Below, piece by piece: positions 18,187 through 28,750 of a stretch of DNA of 64,000 nucleotides. The stretch spans positions 183,291 to 247,290 of the forward strand of contig NZ_JAESVD010000008.1 of assembly GCF_016765635.1 (NCBI RefSeq), in the 5' to 3' direction. This DNA is from Shewanella schlegeliana (GTDB taxonomy: Bacteria; Pseudomonadota; Gammaproteobacteria; Enterobacterales; Shewanellaceae). Under the pieces are notes generated by a model that did no database searches, had not been told where the DNA came from, and saw nothing but the letters and a program-made list of their open reading frames with translations. The translations under genes and the position numbers were made by a program. Numbering within the stretch: position 1 is the first letter of the stretch; each line of letters begins with the position of its first letter.

Positions 18187-20040
18187 TCACTCTTGTAGCA
18201 ATCCATCATCTGTTAATAACTGCAAGCAGGCAAACTCTCGGTAAAGCTCGCTGCTTTGCATCAGCTGTTGATGGGTACCGCTAGCGACGACAACCCCTTT
18301 ATCAAGTACTAAGATGCGGTCAACATTGATTACCGTTGCCAGTCTATGAGCGATAATCAAGGTGGTTTTACCTACCATTAAGCAGTCGAGTGCCTGCTTA
18401 ACCTTGTGCTCACTCACCGCATCGAGGGCGCTGGTGGCTTCATCTAGCAGTAAAATTGGCCTGTCGGCAAGTATTGCTCTAGCGATGGCGATACGCTGTT
18501 TCTGCCCACCCGATAGTCGCACTCCACGCTCCCCCAAATAAGTCTGGTAGCCATCGCTAAATTCGCTAATAAACTCATCCGCTTTGGCGGCAATACAGGC
18601 CTGCTTCACCTCCGCTTCGCTAGCATCGATACGACCATAGCGCACATTTTCTAATACGCTGGTAGCAAAAATCACCGACTCTTGAGGTACCAAGGCATAC
18701 TGCTGGCGCAAGGTTTGCGGACTGAGTCTAGCAATATCAACACCATCTAATTCAATACAGCCGCTATTTAATACGTAAAAGCGCTGCAACAGTTCGAACA
18801 GGGTGCTCTTGCCTGCCCCACTGGCTCCCACTAAGGCAACTCGCTCTCCAGGCTTAATATGAATATTCAGTCCGCGAATCACTTCATCTTCATCGCTGCT
18901 CTCTACACGCTCAAGGCTGTCATCATTAAAGTTGTTATAACTAAAGCGCACCTGTTTTAGCTCAAGCTCGCCGCGCACAGGTGCTAGCAGTTCAAGTGGA
19001 TTTTCAATAACAGGGATATCTATCGGTGTTTCAATCAGTTCGATTAAGCGTTCGGTCGCGCCTGCCGCTCGCTGAATTTCGCTAATCACCTCACTTATGG
19101 TCGCGACCGAACCTGCAACCATCACCGCATAGAACATAAACGCCGATAGCTCACCTGCTGATATTGCCCCGCTCATCACATCATGTGCGCCAACCCAAGT
19201 AACCAAGGCGATGGCGAGAATACTTAAGAACATCACTAAAGAGATTAATATCGAGCGGTACTTAATACGTCCCTTCGCGGCATCCATCACCGCCTCGACA
19301 CGATGATTAAATAGCTCTCTGTCCTTATCTTCGTGAGAGTAGGCCTGCACGGTATGGATCTCATGCAGAGTCTCATCAACGTATGCACCTAAATCCCCCA
19401 CTTTGTCTTGGCTTTTACGGGAAAGGTCGCGCACCTTGCGACCAAAAAAGAAGATAGGTCCCAGCACCATAGGTACGGCTAACAATACCAACCCGGTCAT
19501 TTTAATACTGGTGATAGCCATCATCACGATGCCGCCAATGACGGTCACACTCGCTCGTAGCATCATCGACAAGCTTGATCCAACCACTGATTGCAATAAA
19601 GTCGAGTCCGCAGTGAAGCGAGAGATCACCTCGCCGGTTCTTAGCTTGGCGTAAAAGCCGGGAGAGAGTTTCAATAAATGGTCATACACCTTAAGGCGGA
19701 TATCGGCGCTCACTCGTTCGCCAAGCCAAGTCATCAGATAGAAGCGACAGAAGATAGCCGAGCTACTGAGTGCGGTAATACCTATGACTAACAAGATAAT
19801 TTCATTAAGGCGCGAGCCGTTATCTTTTAAAAAGCCTTCATCCACCATCAGGCGTACACCCTGCCCTAGAGATAACCAGGCTAAGGAACCGATAAATAAG
19901 AAAATAATCGCGGTGACAACTTTTGTACGGTAAGGTTTTAAAAAAGCACCAATCCACGGAAGTACCGAGCGTTTGTTGGCATTTGTCACAGATGGCTTAG
20001 CCACCACGCCATTAGAGACAGAAGAAGCGTTTCGATTCAA
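18187..20040 (-). CDS. ABC exporter, fused membrane and ATPase domains
   Basis: A half-transporter of the MsbA/LmrA type: six membrane helices in the first 330 residues, then an ATPase domain with Walker A GASGAGKST, signature LSGGQ and Walker B ILLLDEAT, and the switch His in IAHRL. A homodimer would export a lipid, drug or peptide; substrate unknown. I prefer TTG at 20040 (LNRNASS, with AGGG upstream); the frame stays open to 20106, but the added residues are a hydrophobic run unlike the family N-terminus. Single gene. Confidence 0.88.
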   Translation of the reverse strand: MNRNASSVSNGVVAKPSVTNANKRSVLPWIGAFLKPYRTKVVTAIIFLFIGSLAWLSLGQGVRLMVDEGFLKDNGSRLNEIILLVIGITALSSSAIFCRFYLMTWLGERVSADIRLKVYDHLLKLSPGFYAKLRTGEVISRFTADSTLLQSVVGSSLSMMLRASVTVIGGIVMMAITSIKMTGLVLLAVPMVLGPIFFFGRKVRDLSRKSQDKVGDLGAYVDETLHEIHTVQAYSHEDKDRELFNHRVEAVMDAAKGRIKYRSILISLVMFLSILAIALVTWVGAHDVMSGAISAGELSAFMFYAVMVAGSVATISEVISEIQRAAGATERLIELIETPIDIPVIENPLELLAPVRGELELKQVRFSYNNFNDDSLERVESSDEDEVIRGLNIHIKPGERVALVGASGAGKSTLFELLQRFYVLNSGCIELDGVDIARLSPQTLRQQYALVPQESVIFATSVLENVRYGRIDASEAEVKQACIAAKADEFISEFSDGYQTYLGERGVRLSGGQKQRIAIARAILADRPILLLDEATSALDAVSEHKVKQALDCLMVGKTTLIIAHRLATVINVDRILVLDKGVVVASGTHQQLMQSSELYREFACLQLLTDDGLLQE

Positions 20041-20273
20041 TGCAATATCCCTAACCTTAAGTAAGGTTAAAATGAAAACAACAGCAGAATAACAAAACCC
20101 ACGCAAAGGCAGGTAGTGTTTAGCAAAACTTTACGCCTGCTAAAAATCACAAATCGTTTCCAAGCGTTATCTGCCCAGCAAAAGCTGTCGTGCTTACATC
20201 ATCCCAGCGTACTGCACATCTCATGGCAGAGCTGATATAGTGCGCATATTCTTAGCTAAGCATTCATTTATCT

Positions 20274-20641
20274 ATGGCAGTATCAAGCTCAAAGCAGGCT
20301 AACTTAAAAGCATCAGCCTCAAAAAAATCTATTTCTAACGAAACCAAAACCGAAGCGATGAAAGTGGCTAAAGCGACACAAAAACCAGGGCAAACTAAAG
20401 AGCAAACCAAACTCATCGCCCAAGGGATCGAAAAAGGCATCGCCGAATATAAAAATTGCAAAAAGGTAAGGCTAGGGAGCGCGATAAAGCCCGTAAACAA
20501 GAGGTAAAAGCTAAGGCTCTTGAAGCCAGTGACCATGACCACAGCAATATTGAAGACCGCGCCTCAAGTCCATACTTACCTTGGGGGCTACTCACCCTAA
20601 GTTGGATTGGATTTATCGCCTACTTATTCATTAGCCAATAA
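20274..20641 (+). pseudogene. DUF2956 family protein gene, frameshifted
   Basis: The first frame encodes the DUF2956 core (EAMKVAKATQKPGQTKEQTK, then LIAQGIEKGIAEYK) and ends at 20505-20507. The second, starting within it, continues the family sequence (QKGKARERDKARK, then an acidic linker and the membrane segment LPWGLLTLSWIGFIAYLFI). One added A in the run at 20451-20455 would join them into about 122 residues. The junction also contains C AAA AAG at 20459-20465, which could allow -1 slippage into exactly the second frame. A mutation or sequencing error is likelier. Function of the family is unknown. Confidence 0.75.
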
Positions 20642-20798
20642 TTTTAATTCCCCCCCTTGTCACCGAGAGCAGCACTTTTGATGCACCATTAGTGCTGTTT
20701 CCTTCGGCTTCGATATTGTTTAGCATCTACTTATAAGCTATTGTTTAGTTGTTACTAAACTAAGGTGGGTATGAGTAGTTAAACATGTCAGCAAATCC

Positions 20799-20860
20799 AT
20801 TCATAATTTGTCATAACTTGTCTTATCCTATTCATTGTTCCCGCCATCGCTATTCACAAT
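20799..20860 (+). promoter_or_regulatory. Candidate TorR-binding region before torECAD
   Basis: Contains repeated TTCAT words: TTCATAATTTGTCATAACTT (20800-20819), ATTCATTGTTC (20830-20840) and ATTCACAAT. The known TorR box in E. coli is CTGTTCATAT, so these are plausible degenerate boxes. Similar TTCATATTCATTC repeats precede torF on the other strand. Binding is inferred. Confidence 0.5.
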
Positions 20861-20913
20861 CTATAACTATACTTAGCCTATCAAAAAATATGGATTAGCT
20901 GGAGCACACGGTC

Positions 20914-21084
20914 ATGACTGAGCAATCTCCCCAAAAAAAACAAGTTACAAGTAAGAAGGATGAAGTCAAAGCACTTGGCTTTATCATTTTGATTCTATTC
21001 CCGGTGTTAACTGCCACTTTACTTAGCGCATACGGATTATTTACTTGGATATCGCTAACGCTTACTGGCGTTCCATCTCACTAA
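20914..21084 (+). CDS. torE: TorE/NapE-family small membrane protein
   Basis: A 56-residue protein: a charged N-terminal tail (MTEQSPQKKQVTSKKDEVKA) then one membrane helix (FIILILFPVLTATLLSAYG) and a short C-terminus. It matches the TorE/NapE small subunits found at the head of Shewanella torECAD operons; its precise role in TMAO respiration is not settled. The start is supported by GGAG at 20900-20903. First gene of the tor operon, 40 bases before torC. Confidence 0.88.
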   Translation: MTEQSPQKKQVTSKKDEVKALGFIILILFPVLTATLLSAYGLFTWISLTLTGVPSH

Positions 21085-21124
21085 TATCAACAACTTACTT
21101 TAAATTTATTAAGAGGATGCCGTT

Positions 21125-22303
21125 ATGAGATGGTTACTTAACATCTGGCGCACACTAACAAAACCAGCAAAATACTTAACCCTAGGCACAATTAGTCTTT
21201 CGGCTTTTTTAATGGGCATTATTTTCTGGGGTGGTTTTCACACCGCACTAGAAGCAACCAACACCGAAGAGTTCTGCATTAGCTGTCATGGTATGGAAAG
21301 CATGCCATACCAAGAGCTGAAAAAAACGGTTCACTTCTCTAACAGTTCAGGGGTTCGTGCAACCTGTCCTGACTGTCACGTGCCACACGCATTTGGGCCA
21401 AAAATGGCGCGTAAATTAGAAGCTTCTCACGATGTATATGGCTGGTTGTTCAATACCATTAATACACCTGAGAAATACAATGCCAAGCGTTTAGAAATGG
21501 CGAGCCGTGAGTGGAAGCGTTTCGACCAGAATAAATCATTAGCTTGTAAAAACTGTCACCAATACGAGTCTATGAAATGGGACAGCATGTCTAAGCTTGC
21601 TCAAAAGCAGATGAAGCGTGCAGCAGAAACAGATCAAAGCTGTATCGACTGCCACAAAGGTATTGCTCATACCCTACCTGACATGGGTACGGCCCGTGCA
21701 CCTGAGTTAATTGCTGAAGTTGGTCGTGGTGTTAGTGGCTTACAAGTAGGTCAAACTTATTTCTCAGCTCTAACTAAGCCATTATTCTTTAACGATAAGA
21801 CAGATGTTGAAGCCGGTACGCTAAATATCGCCACTAAGGTGAAGATCCTAGAAGTGAAAGGCAATCGTGCCAAGATTGGTATCGATGGTTGGAGAAAGAA
21901 AATCGGTGCAGGCCGCGTGATCTACTACGACTTTGGCTTAAATATTCTTTCTGCTCAACTCACTAAAGATGCAGCGCTAGAAGAAGGTGTGATTAAGACA
22001 TTCGAAGAGAAAGAAGATCCAATGACAGGTCTAATTTGGCAACGTGTAGAGGCGGACATTTGGACGGATAGCGACTACTTACTATCGGATCTACAGCCAC
22101 TATGGGATTACGCTCAAAGCACATACGATACAAGCTGTAGTGTATGTCACACTCAGCCAGCACCAGCCCACTTTGACGCAAATACTTGGCCTGGTATGTT
22201 CCAAGGCATGATCTCATTCGTCAATATGGATCAAGATACCCAAGCTTTGGTACAGAAATATTTACAAGAGCATTCATCAACTTTCGATAAGTCGGCTCAT
22301 TAA
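21125..22303 (+). CDS. torC: Pentaheme c-type cytochrome, TMAO reductase electron donor
   Basis: A 392-residue cytochrome of the NapC/NirT family, anchored by an N-terminal helix (about 17-37) with the heme domains in the periplasm. It carries five CxxCH motifs: CISCH, CPDCH, CKNCH and CIDCH in the NapC-like half, and CSVCH in the C-terminal TorC-specific domain. It takes electrons from menaquinol and passes them to TorA. Second gene of torECAD; torA starts 14 bases later. Confidence 0.96.
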   Translation: MRWLLNIWRTLTKPAKYLTLGTISLSAFLMGIIFWGGFHTALEATNTEEFCISCHGMESMPYQELKKTVHFSNSSGVRATCPDCHVPHAFGPKMARKLEASHDVYGWLFNTINTPEKYNAKRLEMASREWKRFDQNKSLACKNCHQYESMKWDSMSKLAQKQMKRAAETDQSCIDCHKGIAHTLPDMGTARAPELIAEVGRGVSGLQVGQTYFSALTKPLFFNDKTDVEAGTLNIATKVKILEVKGNRAKIGIDGWRKKIGAGRVIYYDFGLNILSAQLTKDAALEEGVIKTFEEKEDPMTGLIWQRVEADIWTDSDYLLSDLQPLWDYAQSTYDTSCSVCHTQPAPAHFDANTWPGMFQGMISFVNMDQDTQALVQKYLQEHSSTFDKSAH

Positions 22304-22317
22304 TAGGACATAATGCA

Positions 22318-24816
22318 ATGAACAGAAGAGACTTTCTAAAAGGCTTAGTAGGAACATCTTATGTCGTACTTAGCGGATCATCAGTACTTGCACCTCTCAA
22401 TGCTTTAGCGGCGTCAGGTGCCGATGCAAGTGACGGCTGGCTAACAACAGGTTCGCACATGGGTGCGTTCAAGATGAAGCGCAAAAATGGCGTGATCTCT
22501 GAGGTTATTCCGTTCGATACCGATATGTATCCAACGGATATGATTAACGGTATTAAAGGCTTAGTTTATAACGAATCTCGCATTCGCTACCCAATGGTTC
22601 GCTTGGACTTTTTATTAAAAGGCCACCAGAGCGATACTAAACAGCGTGGTGATTTCCGCTTCGTTCGTGTGACTTGGGACAAAGCACTGGGTTTGTTTAA
22701 AGACTCACTTGACCTAATTCAAACAAAATATGGTCCATCAGGACTACATGCAGGACAAACAGGTTGGCGTGCAACGGGTCAGTTGCACTCATGTACTAGC
22801 CACATGCAGCGCGCTGTTGCCATGCACGGTAACTTTGTTAAAAAAGTCGGTGACTACTCAACCGGTGCAGGCCAAACAATTTTGCCTTACGTCTTAGGTT
22901 CTACTGAAGTGTATGCTCAAGGTACCTCTTGGTCGCTGATCCTTGAGCACTCTAAGACCATCATTTTATGGTCAAATGATCCTTACAAGAACCTACAGGT
23001 CGGCTGGAACGCCGAGACACACGAGTCTTATGCTTACCTTGCTCAATTAAAAGAGAAGGTCGCGAAAGGCGAGATCCGTGTTATCAGTATCGACCCTGTT
23101 GTGTCTAAAACTCAGCAATACCTAGGTTGTGAGCATCTATACATTAATCCACAAACCGACGTGCCATTCATGCTCGCTATTGCTCATGAAATGGTCGAGA
23201 AAAACCTACTAGATAATGAGTTTATCGAAGGCTATAGCTTAGGCTTTGATAAGTTCTTACCTTATCTACAAGGTCAAACTGACGGTGTAGAAAAAACACC
23301 GGAATGGGCATCAAAAATCTGTGGTGTTTCACCAGAGGTCATCCGCGACTTTGCAAAAGTATTGACCAAAGACCGTACCCAAATTTTGATGGGCTGGTGT
23401 GTTCAGCGTCAGCAGCATGGTGAGCAGCCATACTGGATGTCAGCAGTACTTGCGACCATGATAGGCCAAATCGGCTTACCTGGCGGCGGTATTAGCTATG
23501 GCCACCATTACTCAGGTATTGGTGTTCCATCTTCTGGTGCCGCAGCGCCAGGTGCGTTCCCACGTAACCTCGATGATGGCCAGAAGCAGCTTTTTGATAG
23601 TACTGACTTTAATGGCGCAAGCAGCGTGATCCCTGTTGCCCGTTGGATTGACTCCATCCTTGAGCCAGGTAAGACCATCGATGCTAATGGTTCTAAGATT
23701 ACCTACCCAGACATTAAGATGATGGTGTTCTCTGGTAATAACCCATGGAACCACCACCAAGACCGTAACCGCATGAAGGAAGCTTTCTTCAAGCTTGAGT
23801 GTATTGTGTCTATCGATATGAACTGGACAGCGGCTTGTCGTTTCTCTGATATCGTACTACCAGCTTGTACGACATTCGAACGAAACGATATCGACATCTA
23901 TGGCTCGTATGCGAACCGCGGTTTGCTTGCCATGCAGAAAATGGTCGAGCCGCTATTCGAAAGTCTTTCTGATTTCGAAATATTCACTCGATTTGCAGCA
24001 CTATTAGGCGAGGGCAAAGCGCAAGAGTACACTCGTGGCATGAACGAGCATCAGTGGCTAGAGATGCTGTACAACGATTGTAAAGCTTCGAATGAAGGTA
24101 AGTTTGAAATGCCTTCATTTGAAGAGTTCTGGAAAGCCGGTTATGTATACTTTGGTGAAGGTAAGCCTTGGGTTCGCCATCAGGCATTTAGAGATGACCC
24201 AGAGATCAACCCACTGGGTACACCCTCGGGCTTGATTGAGATCTTCAGCCGTAAGATTGCCCACTATGAGTATGACGACTGCCCTGGCCACCCAACATGG
24301 ATGGAAAAAGTTGAGCGTAGCCATGGTGGACCAGGTTCTAAGAAGCACCCAATTTGGTTGCAGTCTTGCCACCCAGATAAGCGCTTGCATTCACAGATGT
24401 GTGAGTCAACAGAGTTCCGTGAAACCTACACTGTAAAAGGGCGTGAACCTGTGTATTTAAACCCAGAAGATGCTAAGAAACGCGGCATTAAATCTGGCGA
24501 TATTGTACGTGTATTTAACGACCGTGGTCAGCTGCTTGCAGGTGCCGTCGTATCGGATAAATTCCCTCAAGGCATTATCCGTATCCAAGAGGGCGCTTGG
24601 TATGGTCCTGTGGGCAAAGATGGTAGCAAAGAGGGCGGTGCAGAAATTGGTGCGCTAGATAGTTATGGCGATCCAAATACCCTAACGCTAGATATCGGTA
24701 CCTCTAAGCTTGCACAAGCTTGTTCTGCCTATACTTGTCTTGTTGACTACGAAAAGTATCAAGGTAAAGTACCAGCAGTAAGTTCATTCAGCGGTCCGAT
24801 TGAGATAGCACTATGA
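22318..24816 (+). CDS. torA: Trimethylamine-N-oxide reductase, molybdopterin subunit
   Basis: An 832-residue periplasmic enzyme reducing TMAO to trimethylamine. The start has a Tat signal ([12 protein letters not shown]) with cleavage after about residue 31. The body follows the DMSO/TMAO reductase family with bis-MGD-binding motifs, for example the [13 protein letters not shown] stretch and the substrate-side segment around [15 protein letters not shown], where the molybdenum-ligand Ser is expected. No N-terminal iron-sulfur cysteine motif is present, as expected for TorA. The gene overlaps torD by 4 bases (ATGA). Confidence 0.96.
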   Translation: MNRRDFLKGLVGTSYVVLSGSSVLAPLNALAASGADASDGWLTTGSHMGAFKMKRKNGVISEVIPFDTDMYPTDMINGIKGLVYNESRIRYPMVRLDFLLKGHQSDTKQRGDFRFVRVTWDKALGLFKDSLDLIQTKYGPSGLHAGQTGWRATGQLHSCTSHMQRAVAMHGNFVKKVGDYSTGAGQTILPYVLGSTEVYAQGTSWSLILEHSKTIILWSNDPYKNLQVGWNAETHESYAYLAQLKEKVAKGEIRVISIDPVVSKTQQYLGCEHLYINPQTDVPFMLAIAHEMVEKNLLDNEFIEGYSLGFDKFLPYLQGQTDGVEKTPEWASKICGVSPEVIRDFAKVLTKDRTQILMGWCVQRQQHGEQPYWMSAVLATMIGQIGLPGGGISYGHHYSGIGVPSSGAAAPGAFPRNLDDGQKQLFDSTDFNGASSVIPVARWIDSILEPGKTIDANGSKITYPDIKMMVFSGNNPWNHHQDRNRMKEAFFKLECIVSIDMNWTAACRFSDIVLPACTTFERNDIDIYGSYANRGLLAMQKMVEPLFESLSDFEIFTRFAALLGEGKAQEYTRGMNEHQWLEMLYNDCKASNEGKFEMPSFEEFWKAGYVYFGEGKPWVRHQAFRDDPEINPLGTPSGLIEIFSRKIAHYEYDDCPGHPTWMEKVERSHGGPGSKKHPIWLQSCHPDKRLHSQMCESTEFRETYTVKGREPVYLNPEDAKKRGIKSGDIVRVFNDRGQLLAGAVVSDKFPQGIIRIQEGAWYGPVGKDGSKEGGAEIGALDSYGDPNTLTLDIGTSKLAQACSAYTCLVDYEKYQGKVPAVSSFSGPIEIAL

Positions 24817-25478
24817 GTACAGATGCAGTAAACACAGAACCAGTAGAGGTTAACCCTGTTAACCAGGTTAGAAGCACGATTTATCAATTGCTTTCGTCAC
24901 TGTTTGCTAAAGAGATTGATCATAAAACACTGCATGATTTAACCAGTGAACAAGCCCAGAATTTTTGGGCGCAACTGGGCAGTGAAAGCGCTTTTAAGGC
25001 CGATGTAAATATCTTGGTTGCAGAGCTCGCTACACTTAACACTGATAAGGCACTACTAGAACTTGCTGCTGATTATTGTGGTCTGTTCTTAGTGGGTACC
25101 AAGTTCAGCGCATCGCCCTATGCTGGCTTGTATCTAGACAACAAGCCAACAGAAAATGGAGACGAGCCGCTACTCTTTGGTGAACAGCATCAGCAGATGA
25201 CCCAGTTTTTAAAACAGAGTCAGCTGCAGGTGCAGAGCGAGTTTCCTGAGCCTGCCGATCACCTAGCGGTAATCTTGGCCTATGTCGCTCACCTTTGTAT
25301 CCATAGCGATGAAGCCGTGCAACTTAGCTTCATCGAAGCGAACTTAACCAACTGGTTAAGTCGCTTTGTGGACAAGGTGACCGAAGTTGATAACGGTAAC
25401 TTCTATCAAGCTTTGGCAAGACTCACCCTCTCTTGGGTTAAGTCTGATGCAGAGTGGTTAGCGTCAGAGTTAAACTAA
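24813..25478 (+). CDS. torD: TorA-specific chaperone
   Basis: A 221-residue cytosolic, all-helical protein of the TorD/DmsD family that binds the TorA signal peptide and protects the apoenzyme before molybdenum-cofactor insertion and Tat export. The family motif region [12 protein letters not shown] and [17 protein letters not shown] (about 145-161) is present. Translationally coupled to torA and followed by a strong terminator. Confidence 0.94.
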   Translation: MSTDAVNTEPVEVNPVNQVRSTIYQLLSSLFAKEIDHKTLHDLTSEQAQNFWAQLGSESAFKADVNILVAELATLNTDKALLELAADYCGLFLVGTKFSASPYAGLYLDNKPTENGDEPLLFGEQHQQMTQFLKQSQLQVQSEFPEPADHLAVILAYVAHLCIHSDEAVQLSFIEANLTNWLSRFVDKVTEVDNGNFYQALARLTLSWVKSDAEWLASELN

Positions 25479-25489
25479 CCTGCAAGTGA

Positions 25490-25531
25490 CAAAAAAGCGT
25501 GAGTGAACTTAAGTTCTCTCACGCTTTTTTA
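25490..25531. terminator. Bidirectional terminator between torD and torS
   Basis: AAAAAAGCGTGAG pairs with CTCACGCTTTTTT, with an inner GAACTTAAGTTC palindrome. Confidence 0.87.
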
Positions 25532-25557
25532 TGTCTAATAATTAGCTAGGCATACTA

Positions 25558-28500
25558 TTACTCTTGTTTCAGCGCAATCCACCCGCGTAAGGCAACTAAC
25601 GACGCCTGCCACAATGCCTTTAGCGATTCATGTTCAACGGCTTGATATTCACTTTGTGTAAGATCTGACTTTTCTAGCACCTTACAGCGAGCCGACAGCG
25701 GGCCTAGCCCCATATTCGAGCTACTGCCTTTTAATGCATGTAGAATATGCTTCATATCAGCATCTGGCTTTAGCAAACCCTCTAAGTGTACCTCACTAGT
25801 TTGCTGATAGATCCTAGCCAGCTCTATCACTGTGTCTAATCCGAGATAGGTTAAGTCTTGGCTTAGCTGAGCCTCATCGAGCAGTTCAGCATCTGTGCTA
25901 TTCTTCACTATGGAACCGCTCCTCTCAATGAGGACTTCATCTTCGGCTGTCTGCTGGCTCAAGGCTGTTGATTGGCTCAAGGCTGTTTCATCAGAAGTGT
26001 CGATGTCAGCAAGAGGTTCGGCGCTGCCAAGCCAAGCAGATAACGCCTGCATATCCAGCGGCTTCATCAAGACTAAGTTAAAGCCTTTAGCTTGATAATT
26101 TTCCATATCGTCGGCTTGCAGCTGAGCGGTAAAGGCGGCGATATCGAGCTGATGCCCGGTTTGCTCATTCACCTCTTGCAGATCTTCTAGCAACTCAATA
26201 CCCGAACCGTCACCGAGTTGAATATCAAGCATGATGGCATCAAACTGTGTCGCACTTTGCACCGTATAGGCTTTTCTCGCGGCTTCACAGCTCTTGGCTA
26301 ACACAGAGGTGTGTCCAAGGTGAGCAAGGAACCCTTGAGCCACCATGGCATTAATCTTGTTATCTTCGATAACTAACAGGTGTTTGCTCTGGGTATGAGC
26401 CACTTGTTGTTGCAACTCAAAATCAGGTCTGTCACAAACGACCAGCGGCAGTGAAAAACCAAAACAGCTACCCTTGCCCTCCTCGCTCGTCACCCATACA
26501 CCACGGGTCTCGATATCACTGCCGCTATTCATCAGCTCGACGAGCTGCTTGCTAATCGCGAGCCCGAGTCCGGTTCCTCTATCTCGTCCCTTACTCGGAT
26601 CATTGCTGTAGGCTTTAAAGAGCTTTTTCATCGCGTTTGAATCGATACCGACGCCTGTATCTTGCACCTTAAATTGCAGCAAGCCGCCTTTAACTTCAGC
26701 AATCAAGTCGACTTGCCCCTGAGGGGTAAACTTAATCGCGTTGCCCAATAGGTTTAGCAATACTTGCCGTAGTTTAGGCCCATCGATATAGATCCACTTA
26801 GGCAGGTTGCTATGGTGAGAGCGCAGGGTTAATCCGGCAAGTCCAGCCCCTGCCAACATGATAGCCACCACCTGCTCCAGCAACTCATTGATATCGACGG
26901 CGCGGGGCTCATTGGCAAGTTTTCTCTGCTCAAGGCGCGAGAAATCTAAAATATCGTTTAATACCGTTTGCAGTAAGGTGCCGCTATATTGCGACAATGC
27001 CAATAGTTGCTGCTGCGCCGGAGGTAACTTAGCGTGTCCTAGCAGAGTCAAAGTGCCTAATAGGCCATTGAGTGGCGTACGGATCTCATGGCTCATGGTG
27101 GCGAGGAACAGCGACTTGGCTTGGTTAGCCTGCTCTGCCATATCTCGGGCGAGTACGTGCCCCTTGGCCTCTCGATCTAACTTAATATTTGCCTCGGCCA
27201 GCTCCAATGTTCGTTCTTCGACTTTAGCTTCCAGTGCTTGCTTATGCTCAAATAACTCGGCAGCTGTCTCACGTAGCTCCGCCTGTAGCTTCTGGTTATG
27301 ATCAGTTTTTTGCCTAAAGGCCTTTATGGCACTGGCCATAGCAGCAAGCTCATCATCGCCTTGGGTATCAATAGTCACCGCAGTATTACCTAAGCTCAGC
27401 TGGGCAAGCGCCTTAGTAGCCGCATCGAGTTTAAGCGCGATACCTCGATAAATAACTTTGTAGACCACGACGAAGATCAGCAGAAACATCAATAAACCCG
27501 TCGTCCATAGACCCAGTTTTGCCCAACTGAGTTGCTTGAGGTAATTATTTCGGGCATTGTCCGCCTCAATGCGCTGCAACTGCATCGCGTTGGCGACCAC
27601 CTTATTGAGCACATCCAGCTTATCTGTGATGATTTGTAGCTGTAACTCCTGCGCACTATGGTACTGAGCGTACTCTTTTTGCAAGGAGAGACTGCTTGGC
27701 AAAGTCTGTAATATGGCAAACTGCTTCGCTAAAGTATTGGCTCGGTCAGGATCGCGGATAATATGGGTCAAGCTAGTGAGAGACGTAAGATAGCGAGTCT
27801 GAGAGTTACCTATGCTCTTATCTAAATGCGTCATACCACTCTTCACTTCAGCCGACTCTGACTGAGAGCGCGCCACTTTAGCTGACTCGCCAACGAGAGT
27901 GGCAACGGGTGTGACTTGGCTACCAATATCACCCAGCAGCGGATAGCTCCCCGGCTCTAACTCCGGAGACTGGAACATCTGCCCCATTAAGGCGATGTTG
28001 TGGACAATTTTCAGAGCTCGGTTAAGACGCTCCTGAGTATCTAAATCTTGTTCGATTAGGGTATCGAGTAGCTGAGCGGTCTTTTCTGTACCGACGGCAT
28101 CAGGATAAGCCAGACTGAGTTTAGATAAGATCGCCGAATCGACAATCGCCAGTTCCGCAAGCAGCAACTCGGTACTTCTATTTGCCGCATTAACTAACTC
28201 CCGTCCCTGCTTTTTCAAGCTATAAGCCACCTGGATACGTTGACCCACCTGCTCGCCAAGCTTAGAGGTATCGCCAATAATCTCCGAGGCACTCTGCTCA
28301 AGACTTAAGTCAAAATTCACTTCTAGTGCCTTGAGGACTTTAATCGCACTGAGCATAGTCGCACTTTCAATGGACAGTTTGCGCCCAACAAACTGCCGCT
28401 GAGCTTCATCTTCTGTCTGGCCTAACAGCCCGGCATTCTCGGCCAAGGCACTACTAGAAAGTGCCAGCTCACTCGCGGCTTCGGAAGCGGGTAAAGCACG

Positions 28501-28677
28501 GTTATACAGGTATTTATCCGCCTGTTGAACCCAGCGCAGACTCACGCTACCAAGGCTAACTAGTAGAAGCAGCAGTAAGGCGAGTAAACCAAAAGCCAAC
28601 ATAAGACGGCCAATCAGGCTTTTTCTCGATAGAGATAATTTAGGCGAAGGAGGTTTTGGCAAAAACAATACACTCAC
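25558..28677 (-). CDS. torS: TMAO-sensing hybrid histidine kinase
   Basis: A 1039-residue inner-membrane sensor. Two membrane helices (about 25-45 and 390-410) bracket a helical periplasmic domain; then HAMP, coiled coil, HisKA with SHEIRTPLNGLLGTL, HATPase (GTGLGLAISKQLVELM), a receiver (phospho-acceptor Asp in MLDIQLGDGSG) and a C-terminal Hpt domain (LHALKGSSSNMG). This unorthodox phosphorelay layout matches TorS. It would act with TorT on one side and TorR on the other. Divergent from torT, 73 bases apart. Confidence 0.94.
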   Translation of the reverse strand: MSVLFLPKPPSPKLSLSRKSLIGRLMLAFGLLALLLLLLVSLGSVSLRWVQQADKYLYNRALPASEAASELALSSSALAENAGLLGQTEDEAQRQFVGRKLSIESATMLSAIKVLKALEVNFDLSLEQSASEIIGDTSKLGEQVGQRIQVAYSLKKQGRELVNAANRSTELLLAELAIVDSAILSKLSLAYPDAVGTEKTAQLLDTLIEQDLDTQERLNRALKIVHNIALMGQMFQSPELEPGSYPLLGDIGSQVTPVATLVGESAKVARSQSESAEVKSGMTHLDKSIGNSQTRYLTSLTSLTHIIRDPDRANTLAKQFAILQTLPSSLSLQKEYAQYHSAQELQLQIITDKLDVLNKVVANAMQLQRIEADNARNNYLKQLSWAKLGLWTTGLLMFLLIFVVVYKVIYRGIALKLDAATKALAQLSLGNTAVTIDTQGDDELAAMASAIKAFRQKTDHNQKLQAELRETAAELFEHKQALEAKVEERTLELAEANIKLDREAKGHVLARDMAEQANQAKSLFLATMSHEIRTPLNGLLGTLTLLGHAKLPPAQQQLLALSQYSGTLLQTVLNDILDFSRLEQRKLANEPRAVDINELLEQVVAIMLAGAGLAGLTLRSHHSNLPKWIYIDGPKLRQVLLNLLGNAIKFTPQGQVDLIAEVKGGLLQFKVQDTGVGIDSNAMKKLFKAYSNDPSKGRDRGTGLGLAISKQLVELMNSGSDIETRGVWVTSEEGKGSCFGFSLPLVVCDRPDFELQQQVAHTQSKHLLVIEDNKINAMVAQGFLAHLGHTSVLAKSCEAARKAYTVQSATQFDAIMLDIQLGDGSGIELLEDLQEVNEQTGHQLDIAAFTAQLQADDMENYQAKGFNLVLMKPLDMQALSAWLGSAEPLADIDTSDETALSQSTALSQQTAEDEVLIERSGSIVKNSTDAELLDEAQLSQDLTYLGLDTVIELARIYQQTSEVHLEGLLKPDADMKHILHALKGSSSNMGLGPLSARCKVLEKSDLTQSEYQAVEHESLKALWQASLVALRGWIALKQE

Positions 28678-28750
28678 TGTTATCTATTAAGCTGGTACAA
28701 TATTATACCAATTGCATTAAATATTTAATCAATTCATAGGGACGTTAACC

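Noticed and set aside
20459..20465. Programmed -1 frameshifting in the DUF2956 gene as the main explanation
   Set aside because: No clear stimulatory hairpin was seen and a single lost A in a homopolymer is simpler; kept only as a low-interest finding.
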